Assembly (NCBI RefSeq): GCF_030503875.2
Contig: NZ_CP129968.2
Span: 930,001 to 994,000, forward strand
Length of the DNA stretch: 64,000 bases
Reading direction: 5' to 3'
From: Marivirga arenosa
GTDB lineage: Bacteria > Bacteroidota > Bacteroidia > Cytophagales > Cyclobacteriaceae
Part shown: positions 46,068 to 54,843 of the stretch, one piece after another
Layout of the letters: each line of letters starts with the position of its first letter
Numbering within the stretch: the first letter of the stretch is position 1
Notes under the pieces: generated by a model
What the model was told of the DNA's origin: nothing
The model's input: only the letters and a program-made list of their open reading frames with translations
Databases searched by the model: none
Program-made: the position numbers and the translations under genes

Positions 46068-49000
46068 TTAGTCTTTCTGTATGCCCGGAACATTTTCAGG
46101 GCGTTTTGTTTGCCACTCAAATGTTTCCGCTTTCTTTTCTCTAGGAGCCACTTCATCTAAAGTATTAGAATCATACACTCTACCATTTTTAATCACATGC
46201 GTTAAAGTGTTGGTATTTCTGATCTCCTCCAATGGATTTTCTTCCATAATTAATAAATCAGCAATTTTACCTTCTTCTATACTTCCTAAGTCACCTTCTA
46301 AACCTAAGGCTTCAGCTCCTAAAATAGTAGCCGTTCTTAAGGCATCCATATTAGTCATTCCACCACTAGCTACTGACCAAAGCTCCCAGTGATATCCTAA
46401 ACCTTGTAACTGACCATGACTCCCTACACCGCCTATTCCATCTGCTTCCACTAAATCTTTCATGAATTTAGCATGCTTAGGAAATACATGTTCCTCTTTC
46501 ATAAACCAAGCACCTCTTCTTCTAGATTTTTGAGCTAATTCTTCATAAGGTGTGAAATACTGAAGCTTTTCATCATGATAAACATCTTCAGTAGCATAAT
46601 AATATTCTTCAGCCCATGGTCCACCATAAGATACCAATAAAGTAGGAGTTACCGCCATTTTGGATTCTGCAATCGTTTGAACGGCATCTTTGTAAATCCC
46701 TACGATCGGTAAACTATGCTCATGACCTGGATATCCATCCAATAATTGAGTCATATTCAATTTATAATCTAATCCACCTTCAGTAGTTGGCATTAACTCC
46801 AACTCTTTAGCCGCCATGATAATCCACTGGCGCTGCTGACGATTTCCTACTAAATACATCTTAATACTTTTTGTATTGTAGTATTCGCTGTATTGTCTTA
46901 AAACATCTTTAGCATGTTCTAAAGATTTGATTTTATACATCCAATACCCCACACCAGGACCTGTACTATACACTCTAGGCCCATGAATCATTCCTGCATC
47001 TACCATATCAGAATACGTTAATACATCAGTGGTAGCGGTCTGTGGATCGCGAGTGGTAGTAACACCATAAGCCAAGTTAGCAGAATAAATCCATACTTGA
47101 TTTTTGTGTAATCCCCAGTTTGGCCACATGTGCGCATGAGTATCCACAAAACCAGGTGTGATGGTTTTACCCTTAGCCTCTATGGTTTTAGCTCCTTTAG
47201 GAACTTCTAAGCTCCCACTTTCACCTACTGCTTTAATACGGTTATTTTCAATTAAAATATCGCCATTTTCGATCACTCCTTTATCTGTCATGGTGATGAT
47301 GCGAGCGCCTTTAATTAAGATAGTTCCCTCTGGAATATCTTTTTTATAGGCTACCTTAATTTTTAACTCTTTAGCAGTGTAGCCTTCATCTTTCTTCTCT
47401 TCTTTTTTATCATCTGCTTTCTCGTCCTTGTCTTCTTCCTCTTTGTCTTCCTCAGAGTCTTTATCTTCTTCCTTCTCTTCTTTTTTCTTTTTAGCCGCTT
47501 CTTTTTTGGCTGTGGCTACGCTATCCGCATAAGCTTTACCTTCAGCCAAATCATAAATAAAGTGACTTGCACCTAATGACCAGTGTACTTTTTTGCTATC
47601 ACCAGACCAAGCAGGGAATTCGCCTCCCATAACGGTTAATTTCATCGCAGGGAAAGCAGCATTGTCAGCTTTAGCTAATGAAATTTTAGGGGTTTGTCCG
47701 TATTTTGGAATGGTTACCGAATACACATCATTATTGATTTTCGCTAAGGCAGTTTCACCATCTGGCGAAATTCTGATTTCAGATGGTCTTGATGCTTTGT
47801 TGTTTTCTCTCCATGCTTTTTCATCACCAGGCAAAATATTATGAGAACCATCGTGCGCATGAATCATATCAATTGATGAGCCATAAGTGGTAATTCCGGT
47901 CAATTGCAAATGTTCTTTCTCATCCGTACCGTCCCATCTGATTGAAATCAGTCCTTTAGATCCATGATTTAAATAGATTCTATCGGATACTTTAGAGAAG
48001 TGAGGGGTGCTTCTGCCTTTTGCTTTGTCGATTAGCGTTACTTTTCCACCGTCAGCTGAAACCCACGCAATATCTTCCATCATTAAAGAGCCAAAAGGAT
48101 CAATGGCATCCTTATACACTTGATTAGCTCCTCGGTTAAACACGATTCTGTTTTGGGTGTAAGACCATTCAGGATCTAAATATAAAGCTGGGTTTTGAGT
48201 TAATTTAACTGGCTTTCCTCTTCCACTCGCACTCACTTTATATAAGTGACCTCCTTCTTTTTCTTCCCAGGTAGCGAAAACGATCTGGCTTCCATCTGGT
48301 GACCAGGCAGGCATTGCCTCTGTAAATTCATGTTTCGTAACTCTTTTAGGTTCACCATCCGGTAAATCCATCACGTATAATCGGTTTAAAGCGGTAAAAG
48401 CTAATTTCGTTCCGTCCGGAGATGGAACCCCATCTCTGATTTGCGTTACAAAAGCTTCTTTTTCATCAGAAATAGGATAGTTGAATTTCAATCTTGGTCC
48501 TAATTCTAATTTTAAATCTACTTCGAAAGGAATTTCGGAAGCCGTTTTAGCATTGATATCTATTTTATGGATTTTACCTCCATAAGAAGCAATTAAGAAT
48601 TTACTGTCCGGAGTGAATGACATAGCCGGGTAAACACCTAAAGGAGCAATAGACTCTTGCTCATCGCGCTGAACAGGATAGGCTAACCACTCTTCATCAC
48701 CTGTTTTTAAGTTTCTTCTCACTAAGCCGGTTTCGGTTTCAAAACGAGTACCATACACTAACCATTTCCCATCAGGAGAAATAGTTGGAGTAAAGGCTGA
48801 GCCATAGCGTGAGGTGATGGTAGCCATATCACCATCTTCCATATCATAAGTTCCTATTTGATATTGTGGGAATTGTGCATTGTAATTCCAGGCTGATCTT
48901 CTTCTTGAGAAGTAAACTAATTTACCATCAGGGCTAACCGCAGGGTCAGTAGTTTTTAAATTATCTGGTTTATCAATTAGTTGTGCACCAGATCCACCTT

Positions 49001-49505
49001 CTTTATGGTAGATGTGTAGTTTAATATTTCTTCTACCTTTTGCGCCTACTATGTATTCGCCATCAGGCGTCCAGTCGGCTGAGAAATAATTTTGATTGTT
49101 ATCTTTTGTGATTTGCTTCATTTCCTCAGAAGCTAAATCCATAGTCCAGATGTTGTCAGATCCACTTTTATCAGAAATGAATACGATGGATTTACCATCC
49201 GGGCTGTAACGAGGATGCACGTCATAAGCCATTCCTTCTGTAATCTTAGTGGCTTTTCCACCTGCAAAAGGAATTGAATAGATGTCTCCCATCATATCAA
49301 ATAGAATGGTGGAGCCATCAGGACTCACATCTACAGAAAGCCAGGTACCTTCCTTGGTATTAAATTCAATTGTTCTTTCCGGCTCAAGCGGAAGTTCTTT
49401 CGTTGCTTTTTTTGTGCTGTCTGCTTTTTCCTCATCCTGAGCAATAGCTCCGAAATTAAGTAGAATTAAAGCAATCAGCCATGATAATATTTTATAATGC
49501 TTCAT
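46068..49505 (-). CDS. PD40 beta-propeller / amidohydrolase fusion protein
   Basis: The 1145-residue secreted protein has a signal peptide (about 1-22), a long TolB/tricorn-like propeller region of PD40 repeats (about 45-660, e.g. VDVSPDGSTILFDMMGDIYSIP, YSPDGKSIVFISDKSG, ISPDGKWLVYG), a highly charged Lys/Glu/Asp linker (about 665-710), and a C-terminal amidohydrolase domain (about 720-1125) with metal-binding HxH in TPGFVDTHAHMWPNWG (about 783-798), IVGVGSHGQLQGLG-type and GLEGDLGSIEEGKIADLLIME motifs. Relatives are imidazolonepropionase- or dipeptidase-like hydrolases; the substrate is unknown. It is a single-gene unit. Confidence 0.9.
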   Translation of the reverse strand: MKHYKILSWLIALILLNFGAIAQDEEKADSTKKATKELPLEPERTIEFNTKEGTWLSVDVSPDGSTILFDMMGDIYSIPFAGGKATKITEGMAYDVHPRYSPDGKSIVFISDKSGSDNIWTMDLASEEMKQITKDNNQNYFSADWTPDGEYIVGAKGRRNIKLHIYHKEGGSGAQLIDKPDNLKTTDPAVSPDGKLVYFSRRRSAWNYNAQFPQYQIGTYDMEDGDMATITSRYGSAFTPTISPDGKWLVYGTRFETETGLVRRNLKTGDEEWLAYPVQRDEQESIAPLGVYPAMSFTPDSKFLIASYGGKIHKIDINAKTASEIPFEVDLKLELGPRLKFNYPISDEKEAFVTQIRDGVPSPDGTKLAFTALNRLYVMDLPDGEPKRVTKHEFTEAMPAWSPDGSQIVFATWEEKEGGHLYKVSASGRGKPVKLTQNPALYLDPEWSYTQNRIVFNRGANQVYKDAIDPFGSLMMEDIAWVSADGGKVTLIDKAKGRSTPHFSKVSDRIYLNHGSKGLISIRWDGTDEKEHLQLTGITTYGSSIDMIHAHDGSHNILPGDEKAWRENNKASRPSEIRISPDGETALAKINNDVYSVTIPKYGQTPKISLAKADNAAFPAMKLTVMGGEFPAWSGDSKKVHWSLGASHFIYDLAEGKAYADSVATAKKEAAKKKKEEKEEDKDSEEDKEEEDKDEKADDKKEEKKDEGYTAKELKIKVAYKKDIPEGTILIKGARIITMTDKGVIENGDILIENNRIKAVGESGSLEVPKGAKTIEAKGKTITPGFVDTHAHMWPNWGLHKNQVWIYSANLAYGVTTTRDPQTATTDVLTYSDMVDAGMIHGPRVYSTGPGVGYWMYKIKSLEHAKDVLRQYSEYYNTKSIKMYLVGNRQQRQWIIMAAKELELMPTTEGGLDYKLNMTQLLDGYPGHEHSLPIVGIYKDAVQTIAESKMAVTPTLLVSYGGPWAEEYYYATEDVYHDEKLQYFTPYEELAQKSRRRGAWFMKEEHVFPKHAKFMKDLVEADGIGGVGSHGQLQGLGYHWELWSVASGGMTNMDALRTATILGAEALGLEGDLGSIEEGKIADLLIMEENPLEEIRNTNTLTHVIKNGRVYDSNTLDEVAPREKKAETFEWQTKRPENVPGIQKD

Positions 49506-49673
49506 AGATTAATTGATTTATAAGAATAGAAATGTAGTGAATTTTGGCCATAATGTGTTTTAAAATGTTAGGAATGGTTTATATCCTACTTTTATGAATT
49601 TTATGAAATGCTAAATAGCTGACATTTTTATATGATACGCATCTTTAAATTGCCACTCTAATTCAAAAATGAT

Positions 49674-50474
49674 ATGAGAATACTAATAATACTTTCTAGC
49701 TTATTTCTAATGGCTTGCTCTAATCAAACTGAACAGAAGACTGAACAAGCCCATACCAATGATATTAAAGTCCAAAAAATAAATCCATTAGTGGCCTCAA
49801 TTCAAGAAGCTCACCAGCTTGATGAATTGAGAAAGAAAGAGATTGTTTCTTTTGATATAAAACTGACTTTCAGAGGCAATGAAAGATTAAATGCAAGGAT
49901 TTACTCTACTACCAATTCATCCAAAGTATTGGTTAAGAATTCAGAAAACACACGATTGCTATTTGATGGAAATGAAATTTGGATTCATCCTAAAGACAGC
50001 TTGTATGAGGGTGCAAGATTTGATGCTTTAACCTGGTCTTATTTTTTCATGGCCCCATTTAAGCTTAATGATCCTGGGACCCATCATACTCAAGCTGAGA
50101 AAATGAGTTACCAAAATGAGGATAGCCTTATGAGTTCGAAATTAACTTTTGGGGAGAATATAGGGGATGCGCCAGATGATTGGTACATATTATATCAAAA
50201 TGAGAATAGTAATTTATTAGAAGCCATGGCTTATATCGTTACGTTTGGCGGTCGCGAGCAAGAGAAGGCTGCTCAAAATCCTCATGCTATTAGTTATTCT
50301 GATTATAAAAAAGTTGAAGGAATACCTTTTGCACACAAATGGAAATTCTGGAATTGGAGTGAAAAGAATGGTTTAGAAGATCAGTTAGGGGAGGCCACTA
50401 TTTCTAATATACAATTCACGGATGATCATTCAGTTTTTAATAAATCAAAAGAAGCAGCTCCAGTCCCGAAATAA
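49674..50474 (+). CDS. Lipoprotein, DUF6503-like
   Basis: The 266-residue protein has a lipobox (FLMAC, Cys15) and a mature beta-rich domain that starts with an amphipathic helix SIQEAHQLDELRKKEIVSFDIKLTF (about 42-66), then strands with FDGNEIWIHPKDS (about 97-109), LTWSYFFMAPFKLNDPGTH (about 122-140) and VEGIPFAHKWKFWNW (about 221-235). This matches the DUF6503 type (LolA/LppX-like fold) as far as I can judge without a search. Its 3' end meets the DUF4407 stop with no gap. Confidence 0.65.
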   Translation: MRILIILSSLFLMACSNQTEQKTEQAHTNDIKVQKINPLVASIQEAHQLDELRKKEIVSFDIKLTFRGNERLNARIYSTTNSSKVLVKNSENTRLLFDGNEIWIHPKDSLYEGARFDALTWSYFFMAPFKLNDPGTHHTQAEKMSYQNEDSLMSSKLTFGENIGDAPDDWYILYQNENSNLLEAMAYIVTFGGREQEKAAQNPHAISYSDYKKVEGIPFAHKWKFWNWSEKNGLEDQLGEATISNIQFTDDHSVFNKSKEAAPVPK

Positions 50475-51530
50475 TTAGGAATCTTCTAAATCAATATCTA
50501 AACGGCTTTTAAGGTATTTCTTTTCTTTATCAGCTAAGTTACTAGCAGCCTTCTTGATTGAATCATGAGTGGAGGCTCTATATTGATAGGCTTCTGTTTT
50601 GAACTTATACTCCTCATTAAATAGCAGGTAGTCGTAGGGCCCTTTTTTGCTGATAAGCTTTACAAAAATGGGACTCGTTTCTATGGCTATAAATAGGAAT
50701 ACGATAAAGGCATTAGCCCACCAAATAGCAGTGCTTTTGTCTGCCAGTCGGTCAAGCGCCTCCAGGCGAGCAGCAGGCCCGCCAATATCTTTAATGTTTA
50801 AAGCCGAAATTTCTGCAGCCTGTAAAGAATCTAATTGATTTAGTTGGGAGATTTTATTTTGAATGATCGGGTTATTTTGAGCTAACAACTGCTGAAGCTC
50901 TTTTTCGGATTGATCAGCATTCGCTTTTTTTATTTGATAGATAGGCCCGGGGTTCCTTTTCATAGTGCCTCCTGTACCATCAGCCTCTCTTCGGGCGAGT
51001 TCTCTTAATTCATTGCGTTCTTTTTCTTTTAGAGCGATTTCATTTTTGATCGAGTTTAACTCCTTACTGACTGATTCTTTCTGTTGATTAATTTGAGTAA
51101 TGATTTTTTCTTTTTCAGCTGCTACCATTTCGGCTTGCATTACGCCAAGTTCAGCGTTGATTTCTTTTTCAAATATTTTAAGTTCCAGCGGTTTTGCGAT
51201 AACGATTGAAATGAGAAGGGCTAATACTAATCTGGGAATAGCCATTAAAAACTCTTCTTTTAGCTTGCTTTTACGCATGCTGGAGACAATGAATCTGTCC
51301 AAATTAAAGATCATCAAGCCCCAGAGGAGACCAAGGCCAATTGCAATGAAATAGTGGTCAAATACAGTAAAGAATGCATAAGCTGCTGACAATGCAGCAA
51401 ATAATCCAGTAAAAATGATAGTCACTCCTATGCCTACGTATTTACTTGAATCGGTAGGACATTGAGTTAACAGATTGATATCGGCACCGGAGCAATACCA
51501 GAAGAAATTCCTTATTTTATTCATTTGCAA
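50475..51530 (-). CDS. DUF4407 domain-containing membrane protein
   Basis: The 351-residue protein matches DUF4407: N-terminal FFWYCSGADINLLTQCPTDSSKYVGIGVTIIFTGLFAALSAAYAF (about 9-53) with the typical CP-x-D-x-x-K pattern, membrane helices at about 32-55, 62-80 and 95-115, a cytoplasmic or periplasmic coiled-coil (about 125-245), and a last helix (about 262-285) before a basic tail. Family function is unknown. It converges with the DUF6503-like gene end to end and faces a 337-base gap before the MFS gene. Confidence 0.85.
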   Translation of the reverse strand: MQMNKIRNFFWYCSGADINLLTQCPTDSSKYVGIGVTIIFTGLFAALSAAYAFFTVFDHYFIAIGLGLLWGLMIFNLDRFIVSSMRKSKLKEEFLMAIPRLVLALLISIVIAKPLELKIFEKEINAELGVMQAEMVAAEKEKIITQINQQKESVSKELNSIKNEIALKEKERNELRELARREADGTGGTMKRNPGPIYQIKKANADQSEKELQQLLAQNNPIIQNKISQLNQLDSLQAAEISALNIKDIGGPAARLEALDRLADKSTAIWWANAFIVFLFIAIETSPIFVKLISKKGPYDYLLFNEEYKFKTEAYQYRASTHDSIKKAASNLADKEKKYLKSRLDIDLEDS

Positions 51531-51867
51531 TTTTTTGTCTATTCAAAATTGCAAGTCTATCAATAGTAATGCCATCAGCTTATGCAGACATTAGGTGCGC
51601 TTTAGACTTTTTTAATTGTCCAAAATTGAACAATTAGCTTGTCCGAAATTAGTACGGATTGTTACGATAGTTGAGCTTCTACGTAGAAAATATAAAGGAA
51701 TACTAGGACTATTCATCTTAGTAAAGTTATTTTAGGATAATACACTCATTTTTTGCAAAGACTCCTTACAAATGAGGACTAGCGGATATTATGCTTTAGG
51801 CTACAGCAATATTGATTTTCTTTTCATCTTTTTTCGTGCTTCATAAGTTGATTTTGCCTTATTTCGC
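51531..51867. promoter_or_regulatory. Divergent control region between DUF4407 and MFS genes
   Basis: This 337-base gap has no coding ORF. It holds an inverted repeat AATTGTCC...GAACAATT (51614-51635, one mismatch) and a direct repeat TTGTCC[A/G]AAATT at 51616 and 51639, 23 bases apart, which could be regulator sites for either gene. I cannot name a factor. Confidence 0.35.
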
Positions 51868-53037
51868 ATGATGAAGCAAGAGCGATTGATAAACCGTCCT
51901 TTTATAGCACTTGGGTTTAGTGCTTTTTTATTTTTCGCCAGCTTTAATATGATCATTCCTATGCTGCCCGACTTTCTTACTTCATTGGGTGGTGGAGAAT
52001 ATAAAGGTCTTATTATTTCATTGTTTACGATTACAGCAGGTCTTTCAAGACCTTTTAGTGGAAAGCTAGCCGATAAGATAGGTCGTTTGCCTGTAATGAT
52101 TTTTGGGGCTACAGTATGCTTTGTAGCAGGCCTTGCTTATCCATTTGTAACAGGAATCATCGCATTTTTTGCCTTACGTTTACTTCATGGTTTTTCTACA
52201 GGGTTTACCCCTACAGGTAATGCAGCTTATGTAGCGGACATTGTTCCCATCCATAGAAGAGGGGAGGCAATGGGAATCATTGGTGTTGCTATTAGTATTG
52301 GGACTGCATCAGGTAATGCAATTGGGGGCTATATTGGAAGTGCTTTCCCAATAGATTATGTTTTCTACGCTTCTGCTATCACAGCGATTTTAAGTGTGAT
52401 CATCTTATCGGGTATGAATGAAACTTTAGCAGATAAGGTCCAATTTAATTTTGGCCTGCTTAAATTAAAGCGACACGAGATTATTGAAAAAAGAGTCTTA
52501 GTTCCTGCTATTTATATGGCGTTGTCTGTTTTCTCTTTTGGTTTAGTATTAACGATTATGCCTGATTATAGTGCTCATTTAGGTATTAGCAATAAAGGCT
52601 TGTTTTTTGCCGTATTTGTATTGGCTTCTTTGGGGGTAAGAATATTTGCAGGTAAAATTTCCGATAAAGTGGGGCGTGTAAAGGTGCTGAAAGTTTCTTC
52701 CTTTTTACTAGCAGTAGCTATGGTGTTAATTGCTTTTTCATATTCATTATTAACATTAATTGGAGCTGGAATTATTTTCGGTTTAGCGGTAGGAATGAAT
52801 TCGCCTACAGTTTTTGCCTGGGCTATTGATTTAGCAGAAGATCATAAAAGAGGAAAAGCTCTAGCAACTCTGTATATATTCTTAGAAATCGGAATCGGAA
52901 TGGGAGCCTTTATATCGGGTTGGGTATACAGTAATGATGTGGAATTCTTTCCTCGTACTTTTTATACAGGAGCTGGAGTTGCGCTAGCAGGCTTTATTTA
53001 TTTGAATATTGCTACTCGAATTAAGAAGATGAAGTAA
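51868..53037 (+). CDS. MFS transporter
   Basis: The 389-residue protein has about twelve membrane helices in two halves. The family loop motif appears twice: SRPFSGKLADKIGRLPVMIFG (about 58-80) in the first half and VRIFAGKISDKVGRVKVLKV (about 258-277) in the second, as expected from the internal duplication. FSTGFTPTGNAAYVADIVP (about 107-125) and GEAMGIIGVAISIGTASGNAIGGYIG (about 131-156) fit drug/proton antiporter-type members. The substrate is unknown. It is followed by the Fpg/Nei gene after 75 bases. Confidence 0.9.
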   Translation: MMKQERLINRPFIALGFSAFLFFASFNMIIPMLPDFLTSLGGGEYKGLIISLFTITAGLSRPFSGKLADKIGRLPVMIFGATVCFVAGLAYPFVTGIIAFFALRLLHGFSTGFTPTGNAAYVADIVPIHRRGEAMGIIGVAISIGTASGNAIGGYIGSAFPIDYVFYASAITAILSVIILSGMNETLADKVQFNFGLLKLKRHEIIEKRVLVPAIYMALSVFSFGLVLTIMPDYSAHLGISNKGLFFAVFVLASLGVRIFAGKISDKVGRVKVLKVSSFLLAVAMVLIAFSYSLLTLIGAGIIFGLAVGMNSPTVFAWAIDLAEDHKRGKALATLYIFLEIGIGMGAFISGWVYSNDVEFFPRTFYTGAGVALAGFIYLNIATRIKKMK

Positions 53038-53112
53038 GGATTATTTCCTATTAGTAAAAACAAATTATTTTATTTTCTACCAAACATATTTCCTTTCAGA
53101 GGTTATTAAAAT

Positions 53113-53901
53113 ATGCCCGAGTTACCAGAAGTAGAAAATTATAAGCGATATTTTGATGGCACTTCTATAGACCAAAAGATAGTGGGTTTTAGTTGTGCTG
53201 ATGATCGTTTGTTGAAACAAGCTAAGGATGATTTTATCAGCCAATTAGTTGATAAGAAATTCACATCTTCAAAACGAATAGGGAAGTATTTTTTTGTTCA
53301 AACTGATGGGAAATCCACCCTAGTCATGCACTTTGGGATGACTGGTAAATTAACTTATTTTAAAGACATAGAAGATAGACCTAAATTTGCTCATATCATT
53401 TTTGAATTTGAGAATGGTTTTCATTTGGGCTTTGAAAATAAGCGAAAGTTTGGCTGGATGGATTTAGCTGATTCGGTTGAATCTTATCAAAAGGAAAAAA
53501 AGTTAAGTGAAGATGCAAGAGATTTATCTTGGGATGATTTTTATGCAGCTTTAAAGAATAGAAAAACCTTCATAAAACCTGTTTTATTAGATCAAAGCGT
53601 AGCCGCAGGTATTGGCAATTGGATGGCTGATGAAATTCTGTATCAAGCTAAGATTCACCCTGAGAGTAAGCTTGAAGCACTAAAAGAAGATCATCTGAAA
53701 ACGGTTTTTGAATCGATGAAAAAAGTCATCGAAACAGCTATTGAAAAAGAAGCAGTTTATACTGACTTTCCTGAGGATTTCTTAATGCATAATCGGAATG
53801 AAGGGGGTAAATGTTATCATACTGGTGATGAAATAATAAAAACTAAAGTGGGAGGACGCGCCACCTACATTAGCCCTACATGGCAGGAAAAGATTCAATA
53901 G
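53113..53901 (+). CDS. Fpg/Nei family DNA glycosylase with degenerate (zincless) finger
   Basis: The 262-residue protein starts with the catalytic MPELPEVENY (Pro2 Schiff-base nucleophile, Glu3), and has Lys58 in RIGKYFF, MHFGMTGKL (His73), and the helix-two-turn-helix with LDQSVAAGIGNWMADEILYQAKIHP (about 159-183). It would excise oxidised bases and nick DNA. The C-terminal finger keeps the spacing C-x2-C-x16-C-x2-C but the ligand positions are Cys234, Thr237, Ser254 and Trp257, so three of four zinc cysteines are gone; Arg249 (the finger Arg) remains. This resembles the zincless finger of NEIL1-type enzymes. Confidence 0.93.
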   Translation: MPELPEVENYKRYFDGTSIDQKIVGFSCADDRLLKQAKDDFISQLVDKKFTSSKRIGKYFFVQTDGKSTLVMHFGMTGKLTYFKDIEDRPKFAHIIFEFENGFHLGFENKRKFGWMDLADSVESYQKEKKLSEDARDLSWDDFYAALKNRKTFIKPVLLDQSVAAGIGNWMADEILYQAKIHPESKLEALKEDHLKTVFESMKKVIETAIEKEAVYTDFPEDFLMHNRNEGGKCYHTGDEIIKTKVGGRATYISPTWQEKIQ

Positions 53902-53923
53902 TAGATTTGAATTGTTTCAAGTA

Positions 53924-54110
53924 AGATTCCTGCATTGGCAGGAATGACGCTAGGAAAAACTTTCAAGAAAATTCTGTTAGAGTAAACTTAACCTTAATAA
54001 TTTATTATTGTATTGAAACTAGTTTTAAATAGAAGCAATCACGGGAAAATGATTTAAAAGGTAATAAATGAAGTCAGCAAAGAACGTCATCCCTGCGGAG
54101 GCAGGGATCT
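53924..54110. repeat. MITE-like unit with palindromic TIRs, left copy
   Basis: The 187-base unit is bounded by inverted 26-base arms of the form AGATYCCTGC, four variable bases, GCAGGRATGACG (53924-53949 and 54085-54110). Each arm is itself a hairpin. The interior around 53951-54010 is about 75 percent identical by eye to 54661-54720 in the right copy, and a 34-base block (54077-54110) is identical to 54791-54824. It contains no ORF. Confidence 0.7.
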
Positions 54111-54140
54111 ATTGACCATGTTTATGTGATATAATCTGTG

Positions 54141-54443
54141 CTATTTAAAATCAGCTACTTCATCATACAAATCTTTAAAAGAAGGATTTTGTTCTTTAAT
54201 AAGTTTTATTTTCCAATCTCTTTTCCATTTTTTAATTTGTTTTTCCCTGATAATAGCTTCTTCTATGGATTCGAAAAACTGAAAAAATATCAGGTCGGTG
54301 CATTTGTATTTCTTTGTGAACTCTGAACCTTCTCCAAATTTATGTTGATAACTCCTTCTAGCTAAATTTGCTGTAACTCCTGTGTAGAGTACAGTTCTGT
54401 TGTAATTGCTCACTATATATACGTAGCCACCTTTAGCGGTCAT
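54141..54443 (-). CDS. GIY-YIG nuclease family protein
   Basis: The 100-residue protein is a stand-alone GIY-YIG domain of the UPF0213 type: GYVYIVSNYNRTVLYTGVTANLARRSYQH, where Tyr7 and Tyr9 (GIY), Tyr20 (YTG for YIG), Arg29 and His34 fit the active site, then Glu67 in EEAIIREKQIKKWKR (metal ligand) and Asn86 in QNPSFKDLY. All core residues are present, so it should be active. The gene is bracketed by palindromic repeats at 54085-54110 and 54486-54511 that are inverted to each other, which suggests a small mobile cassette. Confidence 0.92.
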   Translation of the reverse strand: MTAKGGYVYIVSNYNRTVLYTGVTANLARRSYQHKFGEGSEFTKKYKCTDLIFFQFFESIEEAIIREKQIKKWKRDWKIKLIKEQNPSFKDLYDEVADFK

Positions 54444-54485
54444 AGGTTGAAATTTTATGAACTAAGATAGAAAGTTTTATCAAAA

Positions 54486-54824
54486 AGATTCCTGCCTTCA
54501 CAGGAATGACGCACGGTAAATGCATTGAATAGTAATCAAACTTTTAAGTCGATGTAATTACTATAAGCAATGGATTTAGGTGGTAAACAAAAGATAATGA
54601 GGTTCTTGTCTTTACAATAGATCTGGACATCTCACGTAGGAAAGGCACCATGAAATAGCTTTTCCAAAACCTTCACAAAAGTTCTTCTAAAATAAACTTA
54701 ACTTCAATAGTTTATTCTGAGATCAATTCTATCCTATGTCTTAAAAAAAGTAGACATAGAAAATTATTCGGAGGTCTACAGACAGTGATCGCAAAGAACG
54801 TCATCCCTGCGGAGGCAGGGATCT
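54486..54824. repeat. MITE-like unit with palindromic TIRs, right copy
   Basis: The 339-base unit has the same 26-base hairpin arms (54486-54511 and 54799-54824) as the left copy in the same orientation. It shares the 34-base identical block with the left copy and carries an extra stretch of about 150 bases near 54513-54660. This fills the 400-base gap between the GIY-YIG gene and the response regulator; no ORF is seen in it. Confidence 0.65.
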
Positions 54825-54843
54825 AATTCGCTCGGTTATACTG

